Source of the DNA: Xylanibacter ruminicola
Lineage (GTDB): Bacteria > Bacteroidota > Bacteroidia > Bacteroidales > Bacteroidaceae
Length of the DNA: 64,000 nucleotides
Assembly (NCBI RefSeq): GCF_900142525.1
Contig: NZ_FRBD01000009.1
Span: 80,829 to 144,828 of the forward strand
Reading direction: 5' to 3'
Below, piece by piece: positions 36,735 through 45,864 of the stretch. Within the stretch, counting starts at the first letter, position 1; the number at the start of each line of letters is the position of its first letter. A program made the position numbers and the translations under genes. The notes under the pieces are model-generated. The model made no database searches. It was given only the letters and a program-made list of their open reading frames with translations, and was not told the DNA's origin.

Positions 36735-36743
36735 AATCGGCTG

Positions 36744-36751
36744 CAAAGGTA
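36744..36751 (-). promoter_or_regulatory. -7 element of lptB
   Basis: TACCTTTG on the minus strand, with only CAGCCGATT between it and the ATG: near-leaderless. Confidence 0.6.
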
Positions 36752-36762
36752 CAAAAAAAAAG

Positions 36763-36836
36763 CTACGGATGACACGGATTTTACGGAATTTAATCCTAAA
36801 TAATTAAAAAATCTGTATAATCCGTATAATCCGTAG
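36763..36836. repeat. ACGGAT-type inverted repeat between divergent promoters
   Basis: CTACGGAT (36763-36770) and ATCCGTAG (36829-36836) are a perfect 8-bp inverted pair. Between them extra ACGGAT, ACGGA and ATCCGT units stand in mirror arrangement. Divergent promoters of lptB and mlaE flank it on each side. Confidence 0.55.
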
Positions 36837-36847
36837 GAAAAAAAAAG

Positions 36848-36855
36848 TAACTTTG
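36848..36855 (+). promoter_or_regulatory. -7 element of the mlaE-mlaF unit
   Basis: TAACTTTG followed by CACCC, about 26 bp upstream of the mlaE ATG. No good -33 element. Confidence 0.55.
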
Positions 36856-36881
36856 CACCCGAATTAATTAGTTTGTTTGCA

Positions 36882-37628
36882 ATGTTATTACATAAATGGC
36901 TGACCTCCTTTGGTCGTTATATCATGTTGATGGGCCGTGTCTTTTCACGCCCTGAACGCATGAGGATGTTCCTGAAACAATACGTCACCGAGATGACGCA
37001 GTTGGGCATCAACTCTATCGGCATCGTACTCATCATCTCGTTTTTCATCGGAGCCGTTATCTGCATCCAGATGAAGCTGAACATCCAGAGTCCGTGGATG
37101 CCGCGATGGGTGGCTGGTTATACCACTCGCGAGATTCTATTGCTTGAATTCTCAAGTTCCATCATGTGTCTTATTCTGGCTGGAAAGGTTGGCTCAAACA
37201 TCGCTTCAGAGCTAGGAACAATGCGCGTAACCCAACAAATCGATGCGCTCGAGATTATGGGTATCAACTCTGCCAGCTATCTGATTCTGCCAAAGATTAT
37301 CGGCATGCTCACCATCATGCCGTTTTTGGTTATTTTCTCATCAGCCACAGGTATCATTGGTGCTTATGGCACAGCTTATTTGGGCCACATCATTACCCCC
37401 GACGACCTAACACAAGGTCTTCAACACGCTTTCATTCCATGGTTTGTATGGATGAGTATTATCAAGAGTCAGTTTTTTGCCTTCATCATCTCAAGCGTAC
37501 CAGCATTCTGCGGCTATACAGTCGAAGGTGGTAGCGTAAACGTAGGCAAAGCGTCAACCGACGCCGTAGTAACATCAAGTGTACTCATACTTTTTTCCGA
37601 TGTTTTCCTAACCCAGTTACTGTCATGA
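36882..37628 (+). CDS. mlaE: MlaE-type lipid ABC transporter permease
   Basis: MlaE/YrbE permeases move phospholipids between the membranes for outer-membrane lipid asymmetry. The ATG at 36882 (MLLHKWLTSFG) gives 248 residues with about five membrane segments. Landmarks: FFIGAVICIQMKL, the LLEFSSSIMCLILAGKVGS-type core with ASELGTMRVTQQIDALEIMG, and PAFCGYTVEGGSVNVGKAST near the end, all characteristic of the family. The gene overlaps mlaF by four bases (ATGA). MlaD-type substrate-binding partners are not in the window. Confidence 0.93.
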   Translation: MLLHKWLTSFGRYIMLMGRVFSRPERMRMFLKQYVTEMTQLGINSIGIVLIISFFIGAVICIQMKLNIQSPWMPRWVAGYTTREILLLEFSSSIMCLILAGKVGSNIASELGTMRVTQQIDALEIMGINSASYLILPKIIGMLTIMPFLVIFSSATGIIGAYGTAYLGHIITPDDLTQGLQHAFIPWFVWMSIIKSQFFAFIISSVPAFCGYTVEGGSVNVGKASTDAVVTSSVLILFSDVFLTQLLS

Positions 37629-38398
37629 TTGAAGTTAAACACTTATATAAAAGTTTTGGTGACAAAGAAGTCCTAAAAGACATCAATACCGTATTCGAAG
37701 ACGGAAAGACGAATCTCATCATCGGACGAAGTGGTTCCGGCAAAACCGTTTTAATGAAAAATCTTGTCGGGCTATTCATACCCACCAAAGGAGAAATCCT
37801 GTACGACGGTCGTAATTTCGTAAACATGTCTAAGCATGAAAAAGTCATGATGCGCCGTGAGATGGGAATGATATTCCAAAGCGCCGCTCTCTTCGACTCA
37901 ATGACAGTATTAGAAAATGTCATGTTTCCGCTCGACATGTTTTCGAGCATGACTCTGCGAGAAAGAATCCATCGTGCGAAAGAGTGTCTAGACCGTGTAA
38001 ATCTAAGCGGCGCCGACGAGAAATTTCCAGGAGAGATTTCCGGCGGTATGCAGAAGCGCGTGGCCATTGCCCGAGCTATAGCGCTTAACCCCAAATACCT
38101 TTTCTGCGACGAACCGAACTCTGGCCTAGACCCCAAAACATCACTTGTTATTGATGATCTGTTGCATTCGATTACTCAAGAATACAACATGACCACCATC
38201 ATCAACACCCACGATATGAACTCGGTAATGGGAATCGGCGAGAACATCATTTTTATTTACGAAGGAAATAAGGAGTGGCAGGGTGTTAGCAGTGAGGTTA
38301 TGGGCTCAACAAATGCCAAGCTCACCGACTTTATTTTTGCCAGCGATTTGCTAAAAAACATGCGAAAAATCGTAATGGACAACGGTTTACAATTGTAG
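37625..38398 (+). CDS. mlaF: MlaF-type ABC transporter ATPase
   Basis: The ATPase partner of MlaE. 257 residues with Walker A GRSGSGKTVL (about 36-45), Q-loop MIFQSAALFDSMTVLEN, signature ISGGMQKRVAIARAIA, Walker B YLFCDEPNSGLDP and switch His in NTHDMNSV. QSAALFDSMTV is a hallmark of MlaF-type ATPases. The start overlaps mlaE. It has no terminator of its own; the next unit starts from a promoter 70 bp later. Confidence 0.93.
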   Translation: MIEVKHLYKSFGDKEVLKDINTVFEDGKTNLIIGRSGSGKTVLMKNLVGLFIPTKGEILYDGRNFVNMSKHEKVMMRREMGMIFQSAALFDSMTVLENVMFPLDMFSSMTLRERIHRAKECLDRVNLSGADEKFPGEISGGMQKRVAIARAIALNPKYLFCDEPNSGLDPKTSLVIDDLLHSITQEYNMTTIINTHDMNSVMGIGENIIFIYEGNKEWQGVSSEVMGSTNAKLTDFIFASDLLKNMRKIVMDNGLQL

Positions 38399-38446
38399 GC
38401 AAAAACAGAAAATTACATTATTATTAAATAAAAATTCCTTAAAATC

Positions 38447-38477
38447 TTGTTTGATTCAGTTTTTTTATATACTTTTG
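38447..38477 (+). promoter_or_regulatory. Promoter of the anti-sigma-like/STAS/GHKL unit
   Basis: TTG (38447-38449), 20 bp, TACTTTTG (38470-38477), followed by CAGCATAATTT. The start codon is 40 bp downstream. Confidence 0.6.
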
Positions 38478-38517
38478 CAGCATAATTTAAACAATATAAC
38501 CAAGATTGCATATTCTT

Positions 38518-38931
38518 ATGAAAATGAAAAAAGAAATTAAAATCAAGAACCAGGTCGGTGAACTTGAGAAAGTAAACGCCTTCATCGAGCAGATTGGCGA
38601 GGAACTTCAGCTCGACATGGAACTCTTGATGAATCTGAACCTAGTGATGGAAGAAATGGTGTCAAACGTTATTTTTTACGCTTACCCTGAAGGAAAAACT
38701 GCCGACATCGAGCTTTCAGCTGAATGCAATGGCCGCCAGCTCACTTTCATCCTAAGCGACAAGGGCCGTGAATTTGACCCAACCATGAAGGATGATGCCG
38801 ACACAGATGTTGACCCAATGGAACGCGAACTAGGCGGTATGGGCATTTACATTGTAAAGAACATCATGAACGAAGTTACCTACCAGCGTTTGGAAGGTAA
38901 GAACCTGCTCACAATGAAAAAGGATATTTAA
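38518..38931 (+). CDS. RsbW-like ATP-binding anti-sigma-type kinase
   Basis: A 137-residue GHKL ATPase from the ATG at 38518 (MKMKKEIKIKNQ). N-box LVMEEMVSNVIFYAYPE (about 39-55), G1-type LSDKGREFDPT and G2 box GGMGIYIVKNIMNEV with GKNLLTMKK at the end match RsbW/SpoIIAB-type kinases, which phosphorylate a STAS antagonist on serine and free or bind a target. The STAS partner follows immediately. Bacteroidetes lack a SigB-type factor, so the target is unknown. The family is firm, the output is not. Confidence 0.85.
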   Translation: MKMKKEIKIKNQVGELEKVNAFIEQIGEELQLDMELLMNLNLVMEEMVSNVIFYAYPEGKTADIELSAECNGRQLTFILSDKGREFDPTMKDDADTDVDPMERELGGMGIYIVKNIMNEVTYQRLEGKNLLTMKKDI

Positions 38932-38958
38932 AGAAAATAATTAAGATAGCACGAAATT

Positions 38959-39270
38959 ATGACACAGATTATCAAAGAAGGTGGTAAGACCATTATTAAG
39001 ACAGGATCTAGAATCGACACTATGAATGCCAACCAGTTCGAACAGGACATCCAGCCCGCTCTGCGCGATGGTGGAGTTGACCTTGAAATGGACTGCTCAG
39101 AACTTACATATATGGCCAGTTCTGGTCTGCGTATTATCCAGAAGACCATGCGCACCGTTACACAGCTAAAGGGTCAGTTCAAGATTACAAACGTATCGCC
39201 CGAGATCTATAAGATTTTGGCAATGACCGGTTTCACCAAGTTCATGAAGGTAGAACAGAAAAAAGACTAA
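38959..39270 (+). CDS. STAS-domain anti-anti-sigma-type antagonist
   Basis: 103 residues with a STAS fold: N-terminal strand pair (IIKTGSRIDTMNANQFEQDI), then MDCSELTYMASSGLRII (about 48-64), where the serine of the ASSG turn is the usual phosphorylation site, and an alpha/beta end (FKITNVSPEIYKILAMTGF). It is the probable substrate of the kinase encoded 28 bp upstream and controls it by partner switching. The following GHKL protein starts 4 bp after its stop. Confidence 0.85.
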   Translation: MTQIIKEGGKTIIKTGSRIDTMNANQFEQDIQPALRDGGVDLEMDCSELTYMASSGLRIIQKTMRTVTQLKGQFKITNVSPEIYKILAMTGFTKFMKVEQKKD

Positions 39271-39273
39271 CGT

Positions 39274-40194
39274 ATGATTTGGATTGTTGTCATACTTATC
39301 ATAGCACTCCTGGCCATCTGCGTCATCCTGCAGATGAAGATTAAACATATCCGCGAACAGGAGGTAGAAAGCAAGCAGTTACTCGACGACTATCAGAAGC
39401 GCGTCAACGAGATGGAGAAGTTGCTCAAGGACTATCGTTCACTCGAGCAGAACTTCGACAACGTGGGTCAGGGCTATGAAGAGGCACTGATGGCTTTCGA
39501 TAAGATGGAAGAGGAAAAGCAGAAGGTGCTTAAGGTAAAAGAGGCTATCGAGAAGCAGTCATCTGAGATAATGGCTGCCAAGCAACAGCTTGAGCAGACC
39601 ATGCTTAAGAAGAAAGCTATGATCGAGAAATATGCCGAGAGCATCAAGCAAAGACTCGACTATACCCATCCGAATGCAGGCAACATAGCTCTGTTAGCAG
39701 ACGGTATACTTAATGTTGCTGAGATTGAGATGGAGCAGCCCATCGAGTGCGACGATAATGTGATGGCACAAGACATTGCGGCATTGGCAATTCAGGAGTC
39801 AGGTATTGACAAGTTCCAGAAGGCCGATTTCAAATGTCAGATGGTAGAAGTGGCACAGGCCACGATGGTGTTCACTAACACTAAGCAGGCCGTACGTGCA
39901 CTTGTTGCATTGCTCGACAATGCCATGAAGTTCACTGCTCAGGGCGACATTCTGTTGCTCATCAACATCGATGGTTCAAATCTTGAATTCTGTGTTGAGG
40001 ATAGCGGTACTGGTGTTCTCTCTGACTATGCCGACAAGATTTTCGAGCCATACGTTAAGCTCAACGATTTCTTAGAAGGCAACGGAATAGGACTTACCGT
40101 AGCACGCAGCATTGCTCGCCGTCTAGGTGGCGATGTACGTCTCGACACTGAGTATCGTAACGGTGCACGTTTTATTCTCTCACTGCCTATCTAA
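39274..40194 (+). CDS. Membrane-anchored GHKL ATPase without a histidine box
   Basis: 306 residues: one N-terminal membrane helix (IVVILIIALLAICVILQM), a long coiled coil (about 22-125), and a C-terminal GHKL ATPase with N-box ALLDNAMKFT (about 214-223), G1 EDSGTGVLS, F-box FEPYVKLND and G2 GNGIGLTVARSIARRLGG. The region that normally holds the dimerisation/phosphoacceptor His (H-E-x-R-T-P) has no such motif; the only nearby His is in DYTHPN. So it may be a divergent sensor kinase, a phosphatase-like or a structural regulator of the RsbW/STAS pair. It ends the unit 10 bp before a strong terminator. Confidence 0.8.
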   Translation: MIWIVVILIIALLAICVILQMKIKHIREQEVESKQLLDDYQKRVNEMEKLLKDYRSLEQNFDNVGQGYEEALMAFDKMEEEKQKVLKVKEAIEKQSSEIMAAKQQLEQTMLKKKAMIEKYAESIKQRLDYTHPNAGNIALLADGILNVAEIEMEQPIECDDNVMAQDIAALAIQESGIDKFQKADFKCQMVEVAQATMVFTNTKQAVRALVALLDNAMKFTAQGDILLLINIDGSNLEFCVEDSGTGVLSDYADKIFEPYVKLNDFLEGNGIGLTVARSIARRLGGDVRLDTEYRNGARFILSLPI

Positions 40195-40204
40195 TATACC
40201 TCAT

Positions 40205-40250
40205 ATACAAAAAGCCCCTCGCATTTTGAAGTGCGAGGGGCTTTTTGTAT
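40205..40250. terminator. Strong bidirectional terminator between convergent operons
   Basis: A 19-bp perfect stem (ATACAAAAAGCCCCTCGCA and its complement) with an 8-nt loop. It ends the partner-switching unit on plus and the fimbrillin operon on minus. Confidence 0.95.
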
Positions 40251-40266
40251 ATATAATAATGTATCG

Positions 40267-42180
40267 CTACTTTACTACAGTAGGATAACTACCAACGGTG
40301 TAGACATACTGATACTGGGTAAAGCCTAAATGATCTTTATACCAAGTGGTCAGTTTAGTATTCAGGGATTCAACTAAACCCTTCAGATAATCACTGCTCA
40401 AGGAAGTAATGTCTGAGGCCGTATAACAGCCGATAACTCCATCGGCACTGGTAGTGCCAACGAGCTGAGTGGTGCCCGTGTGATAGCAGGCATAGATGCT
40501 GCCTGTATTGGTGCCAACGAGTGCACCTCCACCATCGGCTACTGACACATCATCAATGACCTTACAGCCTCCGATGACGCCAGCATTGGTCTCGGCCAAT
40601 GCACCTTTTCCAGAGATATTGCCAATACATGTAATCTGGAGTTGCTCAATACGTGCATCAGCACCCAAGTTGACAAACAGCGGACTGCCACTCAGGCGAT
40701 TGATGAAACGGTCGCCCCCAAGGAAGGTGCCGTTGAAGGCGGTGCTGGCATCGCCGATACCTATCCAACTCAGAGGTGCGGTTGTCGATGTAGTGTCTTC
40801 GGCAGTGGTTCTTGCCGTGCTAGACTGCATCGTGATATCAGCATCTAGGCGAATATACTGTCCTTTGAAAGCGAGACCACCCTTCACCTCCTTGGCGAAT
40901 GAAAGAAGTTGTGAGGCAGTAGAGATGCGATAAGGCTTTTCCTTCGTGCCGTCGTTGCCATAGATGTCTTTCAGTTGACTACCATCTTTATAGAGCCATG
41001 TGGCATCATAGATGTTGGCATTGGCATCAGTATGAATGGTGACGGTGCTATTGATATCAAGGAAGGTGGATTTTTTGCGAAGCTCACCCAGGTCGGGCGT
41101 AGACACGTAGTTCCAGTCGTTGTATTCCACATCCATATACATCTGCTCGTTCTTGTGGTTGAGGGAAATATTAAGTGTGGTGCATTGGCCAGAATAGAAG
41201 TTTACAATGCCGCTGAATGTGCCAGAGTAGGTCTTGGTGAGCGTCTCATTGGGATTCATGGCATTAGGATAGGTCACCGTGAACGAGAACTCTAATTTCT
41301 TATCGTTTCCATTGATAGCATGGAAAGTGGCGTCCTGAGGCGTGGTAAGCCCATAGAAGGTGAAGGTTTTGCTTTGTGCTGTTCCCTCACCAGCAGGTTT
41401 AGGACACCAGAGCTTCAGATCTTTGATATGCTCTGTACCCTGTTCGCTGAAGTCTTTCACCGTGAGGTCTTTACTGTTGGCACCCCACGAGAACAGACAC
41501 GGCTGACTGCGAAGCACCATGTTGCTGATGCCTACCTGCGTATCCACAGCACTGCTGCTGGCGGCAAAATCCTTGATATTAACCACCACGCGCACATTAC
41601 TCAGGGCGTGTGTGAACTTTATCTTGGTTGAAAGACCGTCAGACTCAGCCTTCGTGGTATCGCTATAGTTCACCAGCAGGTCTTCTGCCATCAACGCCTC
41701 ATTACCTGAGGTGTAATCAAGTTCCGTGAGACCATATCCCAACTCGCCGGCAAAGGTGCAACTTCCCGTGGAATTGTCAATTGTCTCCCAATGGTAAGTG
41801 CTTGACGGCAAGCTATATCCTATAAATGTATGATAGGAGGCGCCATCAGTCCAATAAATCTTTTCGGGTATGTTACCCTCTGCACGTTCCCAACTGTTTC
41901 CGTCGTAATCGTAAATAATGTTACTGTATGTGAATGCTTTCAACGGATTTTCTGCACGCTGAATGTTGGTGAAAACAATTCTGTCGGTGGCAACAAATGC
42001 GTTGCGGCCTACGACATCACTTAATTTAGCTATAGCACGCGTCATAGGCAGCTCGTCGGAAACCGACGCACAAATACCTTTTATCTGCAAGGCAGAGTCG
42101 GGCACCAAGAAGTCGTCCTCGCTACTGCAAGCCGAGAAGAGCGCCATCAAGGCAAAGAGAAATATCTTATTGAGTTTCAT
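40267..42180 (-). CDS. Fimbrillin-family lipoprotein with GLUG-type C-terminal region
   Basis: Last gene of the fimbrillin array, 637 residues. Lipobox LFSAC (Cys 18), then the array's Thr-Arg site in LPMTRAI (R48). Fimbrillin (Mfa-like) core with IKFTHALSNVRVVVN (about 185-200) and a QCTTLNISL strand near 335. From about 410 a beta-helix-like GLUG region begins (FNGTFLGGDRFINRL; GALVGTNTGSIYACY; IGCYTASDI), the kind of module seen in bacterial adhesins. The fibre tip or an adhesin is the likely role. The start overlaps the upstream stop by four bases (ATGA). A strong terminator follows at 40205. Confidence 0.8.
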   Translation of the reverse strand: MKLNKIFLFALMALFSACSSEDDFLVPDSALQIKGICASVSDELPMTRAIAKLSDVVGRNAFVATDRIVFTNIQRAENPLKAFTYSNIIYDYDGNSWERAEGNIPEKIYWTDGASYHTFIGYSLPSSTYHWETIDNSTGSCTFAGELGYGLTELDYTSGNEALMAEDLLVNYSDTTKAESDGLSTKIKFTHALSNVRVVVNIKDFAASSSAVDTQVGISNMVLRSQPCLFSWGANSKDLTVKDFSEQGTEHIKDLKLWCPKPAGEGTAQSKTFTFYGLTTPQDATFHAINGNDKKLEFSFTVTYPNAMNPNETLTKTYSGTFSGIVNFYSGQCTTLNISLNHKNEQMYMDVEYNDWNYVSTPDLGELRKKSTFLDINSTVTIHTDANANIYDATWLYKDGSQLKDIYGNDGTKEKPYRISTASQLLSFAKEVKGGLAFKGQYIRLDADITMQSSTARTTAEDTTSTTAPLSWIGIGDASTAFNGTFLGGDRFINRLSGSPLFVNLGADARIEQLQITCIGNISGKGALAETNAGVIGGCKVIDDVSVADGGGALVGTNTGSIYACYHTGTTQLVGTTSADGVIGCYTASDITSLSSDYLKGLVESLNTKLTTWYKDHLGFTQYQYVYTVGSYPTVVK

Positions 42181-43220
42181 TTTATATTCATCGTTACGTT
42201 ATAGAGTTTACCAGCCTCAAAGGTGTCCTGGTTCAGCGTCATGCTATAGCGCTTCTCGCCATCGCGAAGCCAGAAAGTGGCCTTATTACTTAGAGTGCAG
42301 GGCGGCACAATGATTCGATAGGTCTTACTGCCGGCATTATAAGCGGTATAGGTGGCTGTCTGCGCAATCTGGTCAATCGCCTCAGTATATGCTTTACTTT
42401 TAGAATCATCGATTACTGCTACACCTATCACCTTACCATTCTGGAATACAGTGCAGTTATGCTTGTTCTGATATCCATAATCACTTGAGTTGACCTTGCT
42501 CTTGGCAGCGTAGTAATCACCCACAATAACCTCCGCTTGGTCAATATCAGGCATTCCCTCAAGGGTAAGAACTGCATCATCAGAGATTCCAAGACTTTCA
42601 GCCGCACTGACAGTGATGTATAATGCCGACATGACATGCTTGAAACTGAGATGCACGTTATAAGAGCCTGTCTGCTGGATGGTCTGTGCCCACATCTGGT
42701 CGCTAGCCTTATAATCGGCAGCCTTGGTTTGGTTGGCATGGAACACATTGCTATACTGCTCTACGCGGGTGCTACTGCCTGCAATAAAAATCTGCTCCTC
42801 ACTCCAGGTCTGCGCCGTATAGACATAGGGTGTCTGTTGGGCTTCGTATCGTGCATAGATGTCTGGCGATGCCGAAGGACTGTAGTCACCATTGATGTCG
42901 TAGCCATCGGCAGCCGTCAGTGTGGCCCACTTGTTGCTTTCCCATTTCATCAACCAGAATGCATCGAAGCTGTTGCCATAGGTGGTTTCACCAAACTCAG
43001 TATGTGTAGAGAAAGGACAGATAATCTTCAGTTTGATCTTATCGCCAGCCTCAAAGGCATTGCCAGCAAAGTTTGTACGGGTAAATGGTTCGCCCTCGAA
43101 GTTCTCTATCGACGTAGAAAAAGATAGGATGCCCTGCTGCTGTTCCTCAGCGCCCTCGTCGGCAGAACAACTAGCCAGAAACACGGCTATTCCACATAGA
43201 ATTATTTTATTGATGTTCAT
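42177..43220 (-). CDS. Fimbrillin-family lipoprotein
   Basis: 347 residues from the ATG at 43218-43220 (MNINKIILCGIAVFLASC, Cys 18); a longer open frame into the upstream gene is rejected because it would bury the lipobox. The Thr-Arg site is in EPFTRTNF (R48). FKHVMSALYITVSAAE (about 195-210) is the strand with the conserved His of fimbrillin-like folds; the C-terminal strand reads WLRDGEKRYSMTLNQDTF with TLNQ. Compact, single-domain. It overlaps the next gene (ATGA) and starts 12 bp after the upstream stop. Confidence 0.8.
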   Translation of the reverse strand: MNINKIILCGIAVFLASCSADEGAEEQQQGILSFSTSIENFEGEPFTRTNFAGNAFEAGDKIKLKIICPFSTHTEFGETTYGNSFDAFWLMKWESNKWATLTAADGYDINGDYSPSASPDIYARYEAQQTPYVYTAQTWSEEQIFIAGSSTRVEQYSNVFHANQTKAADYKASDQMWAQTIQQTGSYNVHLSFKHVMSALYITVSAAESLGISDDAVLTLEGMPDIDQAEVIVGDYYAAKSKVNSSDYGYQNKHNCTVFQNGKVIGVAVIDDSKSKAYTEAIDQIAQTATYTAYNAGSKTYRIIVPPCTLSNKATFWLRDGEKRYSMTLNQDTFEAGKLYNVTMNIK

Positions 43221-43231
43221 ATCTGTCAGCA

Positions 43232-45859
43232 TTAGTTGTTTTGTATGAGCGGATTCCAACTGCTTTCCACAGAGGGTGCTCCAGCGATAAGTGTGGGATA
43301 AAGATGCGTATAGCCTACCGAAGAAGCCTGATACTTCATGGTGCAGGGATACTTCTCGCCAATCTCGGACTGGTTGTACTTCCAGATGGCATAGTTCATG
43401 GCTTTCCAAGGAGCCAGGCCATACATTTCTTTCTTCATGTTAGCACTCAACTTAGCATAGTCGTCACTGGAACCAATCAGATAATCGTTCTTGGCTTTCA
43501 GAATATGCGACTTACTACCACGTATATACTGCTGTGGCTGATAAGCATCAGTAATGCTGCCAACGGCATTGGTTCCTTCAGACTTCTCCACATCATAGTA
43601 GTTGCACATAAACGATCCCCACGTCAGGTTCTTAGCCGACTGAGGAGCGAAGAAGTTGGACTTGGCATTTACAGAATAACTCCCCAGCAGTGCACCCGTT
43701 TTTTTTGCGATACCCGAGGCAGCCTGCATACATCCGAGCATGGTGAGATTACTTGCAGAGCCAACCAGCGCCCCTCCAGCATTGCCTACATGGATGCAAC
43801 CTACCACGTAGCTGGTACCTTCCAGGCTTGTAGCAATCGTATTGTAAGTACTTGGGCATATCATAGAAATACCTGCAATATAACAACCCCACCCCATAGT
43901 GCCACTACTTTCTGCTATATTCAATAGACAAGTATTGTGTGTTGTCTCTATCTTTAAGTTGCTGATGGCGCCATCCTTCACATGGTCAAAGAGATAGCCG
44001 CTCTTCATATACAGATTGGAGATTGTATAACCATTGCCAATGAAATTGCCTCTGAAAGGATGGTTGCTATCTTCACCAATACTAGGCAGCTCCCAGTCAT
44101 AAAAATCAAGGTCTTGCGTTAGTTTCACTTCATATCGATTGCCGAAGTCGGTATCATAGAAATCCATGGGACCTGTTACATAATCCTCAATTACATAAGC
44201 CTTCTGGGTTGATACGGTAGGATAGAAGTGAGGATAGAACACATAGCCCAGCCCCTCAGCCTCTTCCTTGGTAATCTGCTTGGGATTACCATCCTCATCG
44301 GTCTCGTCCTCCAGTATCCACCAATAGGTCTCGAAGCCATCCTCGTCCTTTATTTCATTGCCGTTATCGTCCGTACGCACCTTTCCACGTTTCAATCCAC
44401 TCATTCTTGTAGCAGCAGTGCCATTGACCAGTTTGATGAAGGTGATGAACTCTTTTTGATTCGAAATACTGAATGAAGGAAGAAATTTGCCTCCAGCAAG
44501 AGCCGTCTTGGCAGCCTCACGATATGCCTTGGTCCACCAACCGAAATCAAGTTTTTCTTTTGGCTGTGCCTCATTATTGGCATTGGGCGATATAACATCC
44601 TGCTCGTTCCATGAGAAGTTGTCGACAGGCGTGATGGTCAGCTTGTCGTAGTGATAACCCACGCTGAACAAATAGCTGTAGCCAGCTTTCAAGGTGAGAC
44701 CATTGGCATACACAGCATTACCCTGGCTGTCTTTGATTTCACTGAGCGCAAAGATATGATAATTACTCTCGCTGCCCGTAGAGCCATCGGTTGTGCTGCG
44801 GTCACCATTATTCACATCATAGAGCCACACCTTAAAACGGGTACAGGCAGGCAACACCAGTTCCTGACCAGCCCCAGTGCTACTCATATCCATTGGTATC
44901 GACATCATATACAATCGCCCATCATTACCATTGAACACGGGGTGCTGAACATAAGAAGCGATATACTCAGCGCTCTTGGTACCAATCTTCACGATACCGT
45001 CAGACACGCCGTATTTCTCAAAATTCTTAAAGTCCGTGTCTGTTCCATTATACAAAGACTGTGTCATCGCTGTCAGCAGGAAAGTCTTATCGTCAACGCC
45101 AGCAGGCATACACATCTTGTTATAAACGGCCATGACCTGATCCAGTTCTGCTTGAGCCTCTTCATCAGTCTTTGCTGTCTCGGCATCATCATGATCCTTG
45201 GTGTCGGCATTATCCTTGCGTTTATAATCTGCAACATCCGTGCAGATCTGTGCGCTGCCAAATTCATTGCCCGACTTACATGTCAGACCGATACGACAAG
45301 CAATGTGGCGCATGGTAAGAGGGATGCTCTTGGTAGGTCCAGATACGGTGACCCAATCCGAAATGGTATAGTCGGGATAATAGCTGCCTTTGGTACCATT
45401 GTCGAGCGCATTTGCCAAATTACTGCGTCCCCAGGCACGGAAACGAACTGTTTTACCATTCTCCCACATCAGTGAGTCAGCAGATGTTTGTATGGTATCA
45501 ACTCCAGGCTTATCAGATTTCAATTTACCCGCCATAGGCACCCAGTCGGAATTAAGCGAGACAGAAGTACCTGTGGCATAGTCCATTTTCAAATAATAGG
45601 TACGAAAGGCTTCTGTGGTAGCATCGAACGATGTCCCGTCAGCATACTGGCGGAAGATGCGCATCTGGTCGCCCTCGTTGAACGAGCCATCATGATGATA
45701 GGTGGTGCGGGTAACGAAAGGTTCGGCTATAGATGTCTCGAAACAGATGCCCTGCCCCATCAAAGCATGTTGCGCATCGCTGAGTATCGCATCATCATCG
45801 GCAGTACAAGCTGAGAGTACGATGGCAGTGAATAGATATATAATTTGTCTTATCTTCAT
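43232..45859 (-). CDS. Large fimbrillin-family lipoprotein with beta-helix-like region
   Basis: 875 residues. Lipobox VLSAC (Cys 18) and Thr-Arg site in PFVTRTTY (R51). The N-terminal fimbrillin part contains LTMRHIACRIGLTC (about 187-200) and GYSYLFSVGYHYDKLTITPV (about 400-420). From about 590 a beta-helix-like part follows (RGNFIGNGYTISNLYMKS; NAGGALVGSASNLTMLG; KKTGALLGSYSVN), a GLUG-type pattern. Candidate tip adhesin. A 5-bp gap separates it from the upstream gene. Confidence 0.78.
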   Translation of the reverse strand: MKIRQIIYLFTAIVLSACTADDDAILSDAQHALMGQGICFETSIAEPFVTRTTYHHDGSFNEGDQMRIFRQYADGTSFDATTEAFRTYYLKMDYATGTSVSLNSDWVPMAGKLKSDKPGVDTIQTSADSLMWENGKTVRFRAWGRSNLANALDNGTKGSYYPDYTISDWVTVSGPTKSIPLTMRHIACRIGLTCKSGNEFGSAQICTDVADYKRKDNADTKDHDDAETAKTDEEAQAELDQVMAVYNKMCMPAGVDDKTFLLTAMTQSLYNGTDTDFKNFEKYGVSDGIVKIGTKSAEYIASYVQHPVFNGNDGRLYMMSIPMDMSSTGAGQELVLPACTRFKVWLYDVNNGDRSTTDGSTGSESNYHIFALSEIKDSQGNAVYANGLTLKAGYSYLFSVGYHYDKLTITPVDNFSWNEQDVISPNANNEAQPKEKLDFGWWTKAYREAAKTALAGGKFLPSFSISNQKEFITFIKLVNGTAATRMSGLKRGKVRTDDNGNEIKDEDGFETYWWILEDETDEDGNPKQITKEEAEGLGYVFYPHFYPTVSTQKAYVIEDYVTGPMDFYDTDFGNRYEVKLTQDLDFYDWELPSIGEDSNHPFRGNFIGNGYTISNLYMKSGYLFDHVKDGAISNLKIETTHNTCLLNIAESSGTMGWGCYIAGISMICPSTYNTIATSLEGTSYVVGCIHVGNAGGALVGSASNLTMLGCMQAASGIAKKTGALLGSYSVNAKSNFFAPQSAKNLTWGSFMCNYYDVEKSEGTNAVGSITDAYQPQQYIRGSKSHILKAKNDYLIGSSDDYAKLSANMKKEMYGLAPWKAMNYAIWKYNQSEIGEKYPCTMKYQASSVGYTHLYPTLIAGAPSVESSWNPLIQNN

Positions 45860-45864
45860 CTTTC

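Noticed and set aside
43221..43409. Longer N-terminus of the fimbrillin at 42177
   Set aside because: It lies inside the coding region of the upstream gene and would hide the lipobox; the ATG at 43220 is preferred.
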